Shown here: positions 8,454 to 16,605 of the stretch, piece by piece
Position numbering within the stretch: the first letter of the stretch is position 1
Layout: the number at the start of each line of letters is the position of its first letter
NCBI RefSeq assembly: GCF_023715615.1
Contig: NZ_JAMBOM010000003.1
Location: forward strand, 307,463-371,462
Reading direction: 5' to 3'
DNA: 64,000 nucleotides
Origin: Sporosarcina aquimarina
GTDB lineage: Bacteria > Bacillota > Bacilli > Bacillales_A > Planococcaceae
Notes under the pieces: generated by a model
Seen by the model: only the letters and a program-made list of their open reading frames with translations
What the model was told of the DNA's origin: nothing
The model's database searches: none
Translations under genes and position numbers: made by a program

Positions 8454-9638
8454 ATGAAATTCACACAGTTTCTAAAATCGAGAGGTTCTATTGCCGCCAT
8501 CATTATGGGAGTATTCTATGCGATTGCCATGCTAGGAATCTTCTTACCAGGTTATACGGCAATTCCGGGGAATATTGACAAATTACCGATTGCAATCGTT
8601 AACGATGATGCCGGGGAATATGGAGCAAAGATTGCAGATCAACTACAAGAAAATTTACCTTTTAAAGATATAGAAACAGATATTAAAAATAAACAGGCTT
8701 TAAAAGAGTTGGAGAAAAATGATTTAGCCTTAGTCGTTCACATTCCCGAATCATTCTCATCGGATATGCAAAACGGTGAGACTTCTTCTAGTATCGACTT
8801 TACAATTAATGACGCAGGAGCGACAGTCATTTCTTCTTCCATGAAGTCAGTTGTTGCAGAAATTAATAATCAACTTAGCCAGCAATTCTCTCAACAAACA
8901 GCACAAAGTGTATTAATGAACTTTAATGTACCCGAAAAACAGGCTACTGAATTAGCGGAAAAGATTGAAACCGCTTATGTAGGTAACATCGTCACCGTCA
9001 ACAAAATACCCGATGGTATGCATAACAATATGCTTCCTATGTTCCTAACAATGGCGAGTTACATTGGGGCTATGATTGGATCTATGCAACTAGTAGATAC
9101 CTTTAAAGAGAACCGAGGAAGAGCTAGCAAAACGCGGCTATTCATCTATTTACAATTGACGGCTCTTTTAATTGCGTTGTTATCTTCATTAGCGGCTACA
9201 GGAATTACCTTTTTAGTGAACCAACCTGACGGAAGCTTGTTCTTAAGTATCGTTGGCCATCAAACTCTTATCTATATGGCTAGTTTCAATTTTACGGCGA
9301 TCCTTATTTTCTTACTGGGACCCGCTGGTATGATTCTCAACATACCTCTTATCTTCGTCCAAACCTTAGCAAATGGGGCAGTAATCTCAAGGGATATGAT
9401 GTACAAGCCATATGAATGGGCTAGCCACATTACTCCTATGTATTATTCTGTACAAGGCTACTTAGCGGATCTATACGGAAGCATTAGTCCAAGTCCCTTC
9501 CTTTGGTCACTAGCTGCTGTTGGTTTAGGGGCAATGGTCATAAATATCATCATCGTTGCGACCGTTCACAAATCCAAACCAGCTGACAAGTCCGCAACAA
9601 GGACTGAAATCGAAGAAATCACTAAAGTGTTGTCTTAA
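8454..9638 (+). CDS. YhgE/Pip-like ABC-2 family membrane protein
   Basis: 394 residues from the ATG at 8454, which has AGAGGAAA upstream. The frame is open earlier, but the promoter and operator lie inside that part. One TM segment at residues about 13-35 is followed by an extracytoplasmic domain with the family signature LPIAIVNDDAG, then about five TM segments from residue 195 onward. This topology matches YhgE/Pip and ABC-2 type permease proteins, implicated in phage infection, secretion and drug efflux. It has no ATPase partner here. It is cotranscribed with, or closely followed by, a padR gene, an arrangement typical of efflux functions controlled by PadR repressors. Confidence 0.8.
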   Translation: MKFTQFLKSRGSIAAIIMGVFYAIAMLGIFLPGYTAIPGNIDKLPIAIVNDDAGEYGAKIADQLQENLPFKDIETDIKNKQALKELEKNDLALVVHIPESFSSDMQNGETSSSIDFTINDAGATVISSSMKSVVAEINNQLSQQFSQQTAQSVLMNFNVPEKQATELAEKIETAYVGNIVTVNKIPDGMHNNMLPMFLTMASYIGAMIGSMQLVDTFKENRGRASKTRLFIYLQLTALLIALLSSLAATGITFLVNQPDGSLFLSIVGHQTLIYMASFNFTAILIFLLGPAGMILNIPLIFVQTLANGAVISRDMMYKPYEWASHITPMYYSVQGYLADLYGSISPSPFLWSLAAVGLGAMVINIIIVATVHKSKPADKSATRTEIEEITKVLS

Positions 9639-9649
9639 TCATGTTATAA

Positions 9650-9670
9650 TAAGAATAATTATTATTCTTA
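9650..9670. promoter_or_regulatory. 21-bp perfect palindrome before padR
   Basis: TAAGAATAAT (9650-9659), central T, ATTATTCTTA (9661-9670). It abuts a TATAAT at 9645-9650 and ends at the ribosome binding site AAGGGG (9671-9676), so it could be an operator or a hairpin masking translation. Confidence 0.55.
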
Positions 9671-9684
9671 AAGGGGCATTGCGA

Positions 9685-10224
9685 ATGAGCATTCAAGTGT
9701 TTATATTAAGCAAATTAATGATAGGAAAAACCTATCCTTATGAGCTGAAAAAACAAATGTCTGAACCCATTCCATTGGACGAATTAGGTGGAATCACAGA
9801 GAGCAAACTGTACTATCACTTCGACTCATTGGCAAAACATGGTTTAATAGAACCCGTTGAAATCATAAAAGAAGAACATCGACCTGACAAACAAGTATTT
9901 GCGATTACGGATAAAGGCCGTGAAGAGCTCCCTAATAAAATCTATAAGTTATTTAAAAGCGCAAATGACATCAATGACATGGTAATCGCTTTAGCAAATA
10001 TCAAATATGTGGATTCTGAAAAAGTAGTGACACTGTTAAAAGAAAAGTTAACGAGTCATAAAGCTCATTGGGAACACATTATGAAGTTTGAAAACACATC
10101 TCAAAAAGACAAAAAAAGTGAAAACCTCCATGAGTTGCTTATTGGATACTTTACAACTAAGTCAGATCATTCAAATTATTGGCTCGAAGAAGCTATTAGA
10201 CAAATTGAACAGGACAATTTATAA
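9685..10224 (+). CDS. PadR-family transcriptional regulator
   Basis: 179 residues. The winged helix is at residues 1-85: MSIQVFILSKLMIGKTYPYE, then ITESKLYYHFDSLAKHGLIEPVE with the recognition helix, and the wing around DKQVFAITDKGREEL. The rest is a helical dimerisation region, as in PadR subfamily 1. The start at 9685 is preceded by AAGGGG with 8-base spacing; an in-frame upstream extension overlaps the YhgE-like gene and is not needed. PadR proteins repress neighbouring efflux or detoxification genes and release DNA on ligand binding. The 21-bp palindrome at its own 5' end suggests autoregulation. Confidence 0.85.
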   Translation: MSIQVFILSKLMIGKTYPYELKKQMSEPIPLDELGGITESKLYYHFDSLAKHGLIEPVEIIKEEHRPDKQVFAITDKGREELPNKIYKLFKSANDINDMVIALANIKYVDSEKVVTLLKEKLTSHKAHWEHIMKFENTSQKDKKSENLHELLIGYFTTKSDHSNYWLEEAIRQIEQDNL

Positions 10225-10277
10225 AAGAACCCTCCAGAAAGCCAGTGAAAACTGGTTTCTGGGAGAGTTCTTTTTTG
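10225..10277 (+). terminator. Terminator after padR
   Basis: Long stem starting AGAACCCTCC...GCCAGT and closing ACTGG...GGGAGAGTTCT around a GAAA loop, followed by TTTTTT. Confidence 0.85.
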
Positions 10278-10339
10278 TTCAGATGAAAAATGTGGGGACA
10301 GGTGATTTGGAGTTAATTTCATTAAATGCGTGACTTCAT

Positions 10340-10390
10340 TGAAAAAGACTTTAAGAGACAGGGGTCCCCCGCTCTCAAAGCCTTTTTTTG
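10340..10390 (-). terminator. Possible terminator after the met importer operon
   Basis: On the minus strand a GAGAGC...GGGG / CCCC...TCTC hairpin is followed by a loosely T-rich stretch (TTAAAGTCTTTTT). The stem is interrupted, so confidence is low. Confidence 0.4.
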
Positions 10391-10394
10391 TTAA

Positions 10395-11228
10395 TTAAAA
10401 TGCTGGAATTGCCGTTTCGTCGTAGTTGTCTTTTAGAAACTTACGGACCTCATCAGAAGTCATTGCTTTCGATAACTTTTGAATCGGTTCCGAATCTGCA
10501 TTGTCTTCCCGGGCAATAAGTGTGATCGCGAAGTCATTTTCAACACCTTCAGTTAAGAGTGCATCACTTTTCGGCGTCAAGTCCAGTGGTGCTGCATAAG
10601 CTGGTGTCATAATGACTGCATCTGCGTCATCATACATTCTCGCAAGCATTAGCAAATCCACCTCTTTAAATTCATAGTTCTTCGGATTCTCTAAGATGTC
10701 TGCTTTAGTATAGTAAGGTCCATTTTTTTCTTTTAATGTAATAATGTCATGTTGAGCTAGTAACGCTAATGAGCGGTCAATATTTGAAACATCATTCGCA
10801 ATCGCAATGTTCGCACCCTTCGGCAGTTTGTCCATGGAGTCGTAGTCTTTTGAGTAGACACCATAATTAGCAAAATAGATTGGGGTTATCGGAACTAGGT
10901 TGGCATCATTATTGCGATTGAATTCTTCCATGTACGGTACGTGTTGGAAGAAGTTTGCGTCTACTTCTTTTGCAGCAAGAGCGCTGTTCGGTTGAATGTT
11001 ATCCCCCAACACGACGATTTCAAGGTCCACGCCTTCTTCCGCTAGTGTCGGTTTAACCAGTTCAAGAATCTCGGTCATTGGTGGAATTAATGATGCGACT
11101 TTCAATGTAACAACTTCGTCTTCTTTTGCCGGAGCCTTTTCAGGTTCACTGGCAGAATCCGATTTACTACAGCCTGCTGCTACTACAAGAATCATACTCA
11201 ACGTTAAAAATAAAAGAAGTTTTTTCAT
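10395..11228 (-). CDS. metQ: MetQ-type substrate-binding lipoprotein of ABC importer
   Basis: 277 residues. The N-terminus is a lipoprotein signal peptide with lipobox VAAGC (Cys20), followed by a charged Ser/Glu/Lys linker. The body matches NlpA/MetQ lipoproteins: TLKVASLIPPMTEILE, then DANFFQHVPYMEEFN and IAIANDVSNIDRSLALL. The family binds methionine or related amino acids outside the membrane and delivers them to MetI/MetN. AGGAG is 6 bases before the ATG. It is the last gene of a metN-metI-metQ operon. The exact ligand is not certain, because sequence divergence in this family can reflect other amino acids. Confidence 0.85.
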   Translation of the reverse strand: MKKLLLFLTLSMILVVAAGCSKSDSASEPEKAPAKEDEVVTLKVASLIPPMTEILELVKPTLAEEGVDLEIVVLGDNIQPNSALAAKEVDANFFQHVPYMEEFNRNNDANLVPITPIYFANYGVYSKDYDSMDKLPKGANIAIANDVSNIDRSLALLAQHDIITLKEKNGPYYTKADILENPKNYEFKEVDLLMLARMYDDADAVIMTPAYAAPLDLTPKSDALLTEGVENDFAITLIAREDNADSEPIQKLSKAMTSDEVRKFLKDNYDETAIPAF

Positions 11229-11244
11229 TGTTTTCTCCTGTTCT

Positions 11245-11907
11245 TTATCTTTTGTCTAACCATCTAGATACAGTCGTCCCCGTAAATTGGATGAGCTGTA
11301 CCAGAATGATCATGATCACAATCATATAAATCATCAAATCTGTCTTAAACTGCTGATAGCCATAGCGGATGGCAAAATCACCGATTCCCCCGCCTCCTAC
11401 AACTCCCATAATGGTGGAGTACGAGATGAAGCTAATAATAGATGTGGTTAATCCAAGGACGAGTCCGGACCGTGCTTCCACATAAAGAAATTTAAAGATG
11501 AGCTCTTTCAAAGAAGCGCCCATAGAAATACCCGCTTCCATCACGCCTTTTGGCACATCCAACAATGCTTGTTCCACTAAACGAGCGTAATGGGCAATTG
11601 CAATAATTGACAGAGGCACAGTCGCAGCTGCGGTCCCGATTGCTGTTCCAATTAAAAATCTTGTAAAAGGGATTAAAAAGACGACTAACAAAAGAAATGG
11701 AAAAGAACGGACCACATTCACGAATAAATTGACGATCGAAAAAACAACCTGATTTTCAAAAACTTGTCCCTTTCGACACAGAAATAACAACGTTCCCACA
11801 GGTAGCCCAATTAGAATAGCTGCAAGGATAGAAACTCCCACCATGATGAACGTTTCTCCAATCGCCTGCCAAATTTCAGCTTGGTATTGAACGAGTACTT
11901 CAGGCAT
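11245..11907 (-). CDS. metI: MetI-type ABC importer permease
   Basis: 220 residues with five predicted TM segments. The cytoplasmic coupling loop reads MEAGISMGASLKELIFKFLY, matching the EAA motif of MetI permeases. The start at the ATG 11907 has GGTGG 5 bases upstream; the frame also offers a GTG at 11916. It overlaps the 3' end of the ATPase gene by 8 bases, so translation is probably coupled. It forms the channel for the importer with MetN and MetQ. Confidence 0.88.
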   Translation of the reverse strand: MPEVLVQYQAEIWQAIGETFIMVGVSILAAILIGLPVGTLLFLCRKGQVFENQVVFSIVNLFVNVVRSFPFLLLVVFLIPFTRFLIGTAIGTAAATVPLSIIAIAHYARLVEQALLDVPKGVMEAGISMGASLKELIFKFLYVEARSGLVLGLTTSIISFISYSTIMGVVGGGGIGDFAIRYGYQQFKTDLMIYMIVIMIILVQLIQFTGTTVSRWLDKR

Positions 11908-12646
11908 CGCGACCACCGTCTTTCGTGAGCTGTTCTACAAAGTGATTCGCAGAGCTTTCCGTCGCCTGAATACCTTTAGGTGTAATGGATAACGTATCAT
12001 AGACAGTTCCTTCCGTGAGCACAGTTACACGGTTACAGATGCTTTTAATGACCTCCATCTCATGACTCACAAGGACAATGGTAACCCCAAGTCTTTGATT
12101 GATATCTGCTAAGACTGTGAGGATTTCAGCAGTTGTATGAGGGTCTAGAGATGACGTGGGTTCATCACATAACAGCACGTGCGGATGGTTCGCAAGCGCT
12201 CTTGCAATCGCAACTCGTTGCTTTTGACCGCCACTTAGCTGAGCTGGATACTTGGGCTGAAAGCTTTCAAGTCCAACAAATCGCAGACACTCCAAGGCTC
12301 GGTTCCGACGTTCATCTTTAGGATACTTTGCAAGCTCAAGCGCGACTACTACATTTTCATACACGGTTTTATTGGCCACTAAATTGAAGTGTTGAAAGAT
12401 CATCCCTATGGATTTACGAGCTTGTCGAAGTTGTTTAATGTTGAGAGATGTTAGCTTTTGACAGTTCACCTCAACTACTCCATCGTCTGGTGTTTCCAAC
12501 AAATTCATGAGTCGTAACAATGTCGATTTTCCAGCACCACTCGCTCCAATGATGCCGTGGATATCACCTTGTGCAATCGAGAGTGAAATGGATTGAATGA
12601 CTGGAACACCGGTAAAACTTTTACTAACATTATGTAGTGAAATCAA
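11900..12646 (-). CDS. metN: MetN-like ABC importer ATPase lacking the NIL domain
   Basis: About 248 residues. Walker A GASGAGKST, signature LSGGQKQRVAIARAL, Walker B LLCDEPTSSLD and the H-loop LVSHEME are all intact. The family normally runs to about 340 residues with a C-terminal NIL/ACT domain that gives trans-inhibition by methionine; here the protein ends soon after the ATPase fold. I chose the TTG at 12646, preceded by GGGGAG with 5-base spacing, giving the typical LISLHNVSKSF start. An ATG at 12688 lies at the predicted transcription start and has no ribosome binding site. Confidence 0.85.
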   Translation of the reverse strand: MISLHNVSKSFTGVPVIQSISLSIAQGDIHGIIGASGAGKSTLLRLMNLLETPDDGVVEVNCQKLTSLNIKQLRQARKSIGMIFQHFNLVANKTVYENVVVALELAKYPKDERRNRALECLRFVGLESFQPKYPAQLSGGQKQRVAIARALANHPHVLLCDEPTSSLDPHTTAEILTVLADINQRLGVTIVLVSHEMEVIKSICNRVTVLTEGTVYDTLSITPKGIQATESSANHFVEQLTKDGGRDA

Positions 12647-12689
12647 AGATACTCCCCTCTCTAGTTGAAAGGTGGCTGCGACCTTCATG

Positions 12690-12718
12690 ATTATAGCTTA
12701 TCCCGTATACGCTGTCAT
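12690..12718 (-). promoter_or_regulatory. Promoter of the metNIQ-like operon
   Basis: On the minus strand ATGACA (12718-12713), 17-bp spacer, TATAAT (12695-12690). The leader is only about 40 bases, too short for a SAM riboswitch or T-box. Confidence 0.65.
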
Positions 12719-12735
12719 ACTATCTGCAAGGCAAC

Positions 12736-12772
12736 AAGAAAAAGCAGGCTCCTTGTTTTACCGGATCCTGCG
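12736..12772 (-). terminator. Terminator after the DUF1456 gene
   Basis: On the minus strand GCAGG-A-TCC...GGA-G-CCTGC, followed by TTTTTCTT. Confidence 0.7.
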
Positions 12773-12791
12773 TGGATTGTTCTATAAGTCA

Positions 12792-13301
12792 TCATGGTCG
12801 ATAGATGTGGGCTAACCCTTTTAGGAAATTTCTAGCGTAACGATCACCGCACTCCTTATAGTTTCGATGACCTTCTTTTCGAAGAACCGCACTCAATTCA
12901 CTTTTTGACACCGTAACCCCTGCGTCATTTAAGATATCGATCATTTCCTCACTCGTTAAGGAAAGTGCAATTTTCATTTTCTTAAGTAAGATATTATTCA
13001 TGTTTCTATTGTCGGCGGTCATCAAGAATTGGTTTTTGAGAGTCTCGGGAGTTTCCTCTTGCGGTCCTCTTTTTAATGTTATACACCCGTTTAAGAATGA
13101 CTCTAACGTCGTGTTGTCGATCATGTTAATATATTCTTCTTCCGGAGCCTCACCATCCGTACTGTTTTTTGACTTTGATAGCATGTCTTGGACTTCTGTC
13201 TTTGTTGTTTCGATTCCGCCTAGTGCGAAAATCTCAACCATTTCTGCGTCTTTTATGTCGAGTGCGTATCTTAGTCGAGTTAATATGTCATTTGCATTCA
13301 T
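12792..13301 (-). CDS. DUF1456 (YehS-like) family protein
   Basis: 169 residues built as two tandem copies of one small helical repeat: NDILTRLRYALDIKDAEMVEI and NNILLKKMKIALSLTSEEMIDI open the two halves. The C-terminus FLKGLAHIYRP is characteristic of DUF1456/YehS proteins, whose function is unknown. AGGTG lies 6 bases before the ATG at 13301; a GTG at 13310 is also in frame. It is monocistronic with a terminator directly after it. Confidence 0.8.
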   Translation of the reverse strand: MNANDILTRLRYALDIKDAEMVEIFALGGIETTKTEVQDMLSKSKNSTDGEAPEEEYINMIDNTTLESFLNGCITLKRGPQEETPETLKNQFLMTADNRNMNNILLKKMKIALSLTSEEMIDILNDAGVTVSKSELSAVLRKEGHRNYKECGDRYARNFLKGLAHIYRP

Positions 13302-13310
13302 GTTATTCAC

Positions 13311-13540
13311 CTAACCTTTTCTAATTCGTACAGTAAGTATTAGTATAATGCTTTTTCTTATTCATTGCTTCCCCTTGCCATCCCATTACCGAATTTATTT
13401 CGGCATTCCAACTAATATAAGAGTAGTTGAACTGCTAATTCAGTTAGTAATGGTATTATTCCCCTCATCTATTCATGACATGCCCAATCAGCTACTGTAT
13501 ACGTCCAATCGCGCTTTTTGAATTGTTGTCTATTTAAAGA
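13311..13540. other. Intergenic region upstream of the DUF1456 gene, no gene seen
   Basis: AT-rich sequence expected to hold the promoter of the DUF1456 gene. I see no convincing additional gene or RNA. Confidence 0.4.
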
Positions 13541-13571
13541 ATAAAAAAAAGAAGTTAGTGATAACTTCTCA
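13541..13571 (-). terminator. Terminator after the OFA-like MFS gene
   Basis: AGAAGTTA / TAACTTCT hairpin with a GTGA loop. On the minus strand it is followed by TTTTTTTT. It lies about 110 bases past the MFS stop codon. Confidence 0.65.
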
Positions 13572-13682
13572 TAGATCATTCTTATTCTATTTAGGCAACT
13601 TTATAGGAATGCACGAGGATTATTACTCACGTAAACATCGTATGGCTCATGCGTATATGTTGCTTTAAAACTCTTTAACCTA

Positions 13683-14951
13683 TTATTCATTCCACAATCC
13701 GGCTTTTTTAAATTTCTTTTTTCCTTTAAATGCGAGGATAATGGCTCCCACATTCAAGAGAAACATTATAAAAATTCCATATAGCACATATGTGTAACTA
13801 CCTGTAATTTCAAATATAAAGCCGTATCCAGGTAACGCAACAATACCTGCAACTGCCAATCCCGTTATTGCAAGTCCATAAATTTGACTGAACTCCTTAT
13901 TGCCAAATAGAGCTGTTGTTAAAAGCGGCCCCAATGTCCCAAGAGATGCAACAACAAATCCATATAGGCCAGTAGCTAGTGTAAACATCATTGGATTTTC
14001 AGGAACTATTATAAGAATTCCTACTGGGACTAAGCCTAGAAGCATAGCCGAAATGGCTGTATTCTTCACTCCTATTCTATCACTGAGAAAACCGAAGAAG
14101 ATCGCTCCAATTACAATACCTACCGACCATGCGCCCATTGCATTCCCTGCAAACTTGATGTCATATCCCAAACCCATTGCGAATGGCGCAACATGTTGGT
14201 TAAAAGCAGCTATTGATGTTTCAAAGAAGAAGAAAAATAATAGATAATAAAATACACTTGATTTTTTTGCTATGGCAGCAGTAACCCCGCTATTTGTTGT
14301 CGTTTGAACTTTAATCTCTTCATTTGGCTGAACTACAACCTTACCATATGGCTCTAAACCTTTATGGTGAGGGGCCTTTCTAATCGTTAATAGCACAACA
14401 GGTATAACAACCGTCATTACACCTAATCCTAAAATCATATACGTGTTTCTCCAACCTTCACTTGCGATTAAGTTACCTGCTACCGGTTGAAGAAAAGCTC
14501 CTATTAAACCACCAGCTCCCACCATAATACCTATAGCCACGCCTTTGTGCTTTTCAAACCAATTATTAATAAGTACAGGACCCGCCAATTGTGTTACAAA
14601 TACAGATCCCATTGCCATAGGTATAGCAAACAGATACCATCCCCATACGGAGTTCATTAATCCAAACATGGCAAAGGAGCCTGCCTCCAAAATAACAGCT
14701 GTCACTAAAATTAATCTAATATTATATTTTGCTATCATCTTACCTGCAATTGGTAATGATATCATGGTTACAATTGATGAAATACTAAAGTACAAAGTTA
14801 AACTTCCCATTCCAATACCTAAATCCTCTGTAATCGGAGTTAAAAATAGTCCACCTGTGGTCAAAATGCCACCTTTTGCAGCTCCGACCATTACAACTAA
14901 CCCTAATAATACCCACCATGCATAGTGGATTTTTTTCTTTGACTGACTCAT
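13683..14951 (-). CDS. MFS transporter, OFA (oxalate/formate antiporter)-like
   Basis: 422 residues with about 12 hydrophobic segments in two groups of six, separated by a hydrophilic loop of about 40 residues (around 195-235). The N-terminus KIHYAWWVLLGLVVMVGAAKGG and the GVAIGIMVGAGGLIGAFLQPVAG stretch are typical of the OFA subgroup and its monocarboxylate-transporting relatives. The substrate is not readable. It has no neighbouring enzyme genes; its terminator lies at about 13550. Confidence 0.75.
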   Translation of the reverse strand: MSQSKKKIHYAWWVLLGLVVMVGAAKGGILTTGGLFLTPITEDLGIGMGSLTLYFSISSIVTMISLPIAGKMIAKYNIRLILVTAVILEAGSFAMFGLMNSVWGWYLFAIPMAMGSVFVTQLAGPVLINNWFEKHKGVAIGIMVGAGGLIGAFLQPVAGNLIASEGWRNTYMILGLGVMTVVIPVVLLTIRKAPHHKGLEPYGKVVVQPNEEIKVQTTTNSGVTAAIAKKSSVFYYLLFFFFFETSIAAFNQHVAPFAMGLGYDIKFAGNAMGAWSVGIVIGAIFFGFLSDRIGVKNTAISAMLLGLVPVGILIIVPENPMMFTLATGLYGFVVASLGTLGPLLTTALFGNKEFSQIYGLAITGLAVAGIVALPGYGFIFEITGSYTYVLYGIFIMFLLNVGAIILAFKGKKKFKKAGLWNE

Positions 14952-15510
14952 GATGTTATCCCCTATTCCATATTTAATTTCTATTTTTAAAGTAAACGAC
15001 TAACATCTCTTTCTACTTTGAAAGAAGTTTTATAATTAACATGCCGTTAATTAATGAGAATTTTTTAGTTTGATATATCCATCATTAAATTTATGGATTC
15101 TCCCTACTATACTTTTTCCTTTCTGCCTAGTTCATTAAATAAATTACTTTATTTAAAATACAAACAACATTCATAATTATAGTGACTTTAAATAACTAAG
15201 TTACTTTTAGTAACAATAATAACCTGCAATTTATATTGTGTCAATGCTATGAACTTCGTTGGAATAATACGAACCATTCAAATAATCCACATGTATATCT
15301 TTTATGAATTGTGTTATTAATTTATAAATTGAAGTTTGAAATGGATAGTTCCATTTGTTGATATTATTCACGTCAAATAAAAATATCGTTCTCACATAAA
15401 AGTTTGATGACAAATAAAAGCCACTTCAATGCTGCTAACTCTAAGTTTTTGTCATTTTGAGTAATGATTTATAATTATTGAGATAGAAATATATAAAATT
15501 TAACTAAAAA
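14952..15510. other. Very AT-rich intergenic region
   Basis: About 560 bases between the MFS gene and the first hairpin of the attachment-site array. It must hold the MFS promoter. A 60-codon minus-strand frame (15231-15413) starts at TTG with no ribosome binding site and is not convincing. Extreme AT content suggests decayed or horizontally gained DNA. Confidence 0.5.
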
Positions 15511-15552
15511 AATCACCTAGCGTGTTGATATATCAACACACTAAGTGATTTT
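15511..15552. terminator. 20-bp arm inverted repeat beside the leftmost att-like site
   Basis: AATCACCTAGCGTGTTGATA (15511-15530) pairs with 15531-15550 except for two positions that can wobble. It is bounded by A7 and T7 runs and so could terminate on both strands. It touches the att-like site starting at 15557. Confidence 0.65.
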
Positions 15553-15556
15553 TTTC

Positions 15557-15584
15557 AAAACTGCATTTACTTATGATAGGCTTC
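15557..15584 (-). other. att-like site E (copy of rlmH 3' end)
   Basis: On the minus strand GAAGCCTAT then CATAAGTAA then ATGCAGTTTT. It matches the rlmH end (22010-22035) at 24 of 27 positions, and resembles the classical SCC attachment sequence of staphylococci (GAAGC-TATCATAAGT). It marks the left end of the module array. Confidence 0.7.
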
Positions 15585-15661
15585 ACCGTACCTTGTCTTA
15601 AGGCAGTTCGGAAGATTTCTTTGTTTATCAAAATTACAAGATTATGCGCGAATTAAAAATA

Positions 15662-16447
15662 TTACTTCCAAACTTCTTGCAATGTATTTCTAAACAATTC
15701 ATCTAATAGTTTCGTCGGATCCTTCGCTTCAACTTTGAGCGATTTTACATATTCCTCGAGTCGTTCCATTTCGTTTTCCACGAATCTGTTAATCACATGA
15801 ATACGGGGTTCAATATCTAACTCATCACCTATTAGCTTTCTTTTTAAAAGATGTTCAACCGCATTTTTTAATTCACCTTCTGGAATGATGTCTTTCAATA
15901 ATTCATGGAAGCTAATTGGAGGTGTCATATTATATTTCTCAATCCACATACACGCCAATATCGGTCGTAGTACATAAAAATACTTTTTTATTCTCACTTC
16001 TGATCCCTGCAGGTACTCACGATAATTATTTTTTGCCATGTTTAAATAGTGGTGCAGCATCGAATTCGGATGAAATACATCCGATTCCAAAGACCGTATG
16101 TTATCAACAAACGAGTATTTTTGATAATAAATGATATTGCTTCTTAACCATTCTAAAAGTGGCGGATTATTTTTTCTAAAAAGACGGAGCGCTTTTGTGA
16201 TCTCCCAACCGCTTATATCTAACAAATCACTAATTGGTTCTTCAATTACATCTCTCTTTACTCCAATTCCTTGGGGATCAATTGAGAGATACCATTCTGG
16301 TGGATGAATATAAATAAAACGAACATCGTAATCACTGTCTTTTGAAGGAAAGCCCCATGCTCTGCTTCCAGATTCAACAGCATACAAGATTTTCACCCCG
16401 TATCTCTCTTCTATTTCTAACAATTTCTTTTGAATAATTTCATTCAT
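15662..16447 (-). CDS. Nucleotidyltransferase-fold protein (YcgL/RlaP type)
   Basis: 261 residues. The nucleotidyltransferase motif is GSRAWGFPSKDSDYDVRF at residues about 27-44, with the GS and the DxD metal ligands intact. The following helical region fits the PF10127 family (YcgL; predicted DNA polymerase beta-like nucleotidyltransferases, some linked to RNA repair). AAAGGAG is 8 bases before the ATG. It is the only gene of the module between att-like sites E and D. No antitoxin-like partner is seen, so I do not call it a toxin-antitoxin gene. Confidence 0.8.
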   Translation of the reverse strand: MNEIIQKKLLEIEERYGVKILYAVESGSRAWGFPSKDSDYDVRFIYIHPPEWYLSIDPQGIGVKRDVIEEPISDLLDISGWEITKALRLFRKNNPPLLEWLRSNIIYYQKYSFVDNIRSLESDVFHPNSMLHHYLNMAKNNYREYLQGSEVRIKKYFYVLRPILACMWIEKYNMTPPISFHELLKDIIPEGELKNAVEHLLKRKLIGDELDIEPRIHVINRFVENEMERLEEYVKSLKVEAKDPTKLLDELFRNTLQEVWK

Positions 16448-16540
16448 TTACACATCTCCTTTTAGGCTTAAAAGAACTAGTTTTATCTTACATACCGTTT
16501 TAGTAAAAGAAATATCAGAAAAAATTATGAATTCTACATT

Positions 16541-16566
16541 ACCCTCACTTACTTATGGTCCGATTC
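16541..16566 (-). other. att-like site D
   Basis: On the minus strand GAATCGGAC then CATAAGTAA then GTGAGGGT. It shares 20 of 27 aligned positions with the rlmH end. It separates the nucleotidyltransferase module from the LysR module. Confidence 0.55.
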
Positions 16567-16605
16567 TCCGTACTACTTGTAAATGAGTTTTTTCAACTTC
16601 AGGTA

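Noticed and set aside
12683..12790. Possible SAM riboswitch or T-box before metN
   Set aside because: The predicted promoter leaves only about a 40-base leader, and the GC-rich hairpin there is the terminator of the DUF1456 gene.
15231..15413. 60-codon minus-strand frame
   Set aside because: TTG start, no ribosome binding site, very AT-rich composition, no recognisable family.
13683..15556. Inclusion of the OFA-like MFS gene in the att-bounded array
   Set aside because: No rlmH-end copy was found to its left down to 12.7 kb, so the array is called only to 15557.
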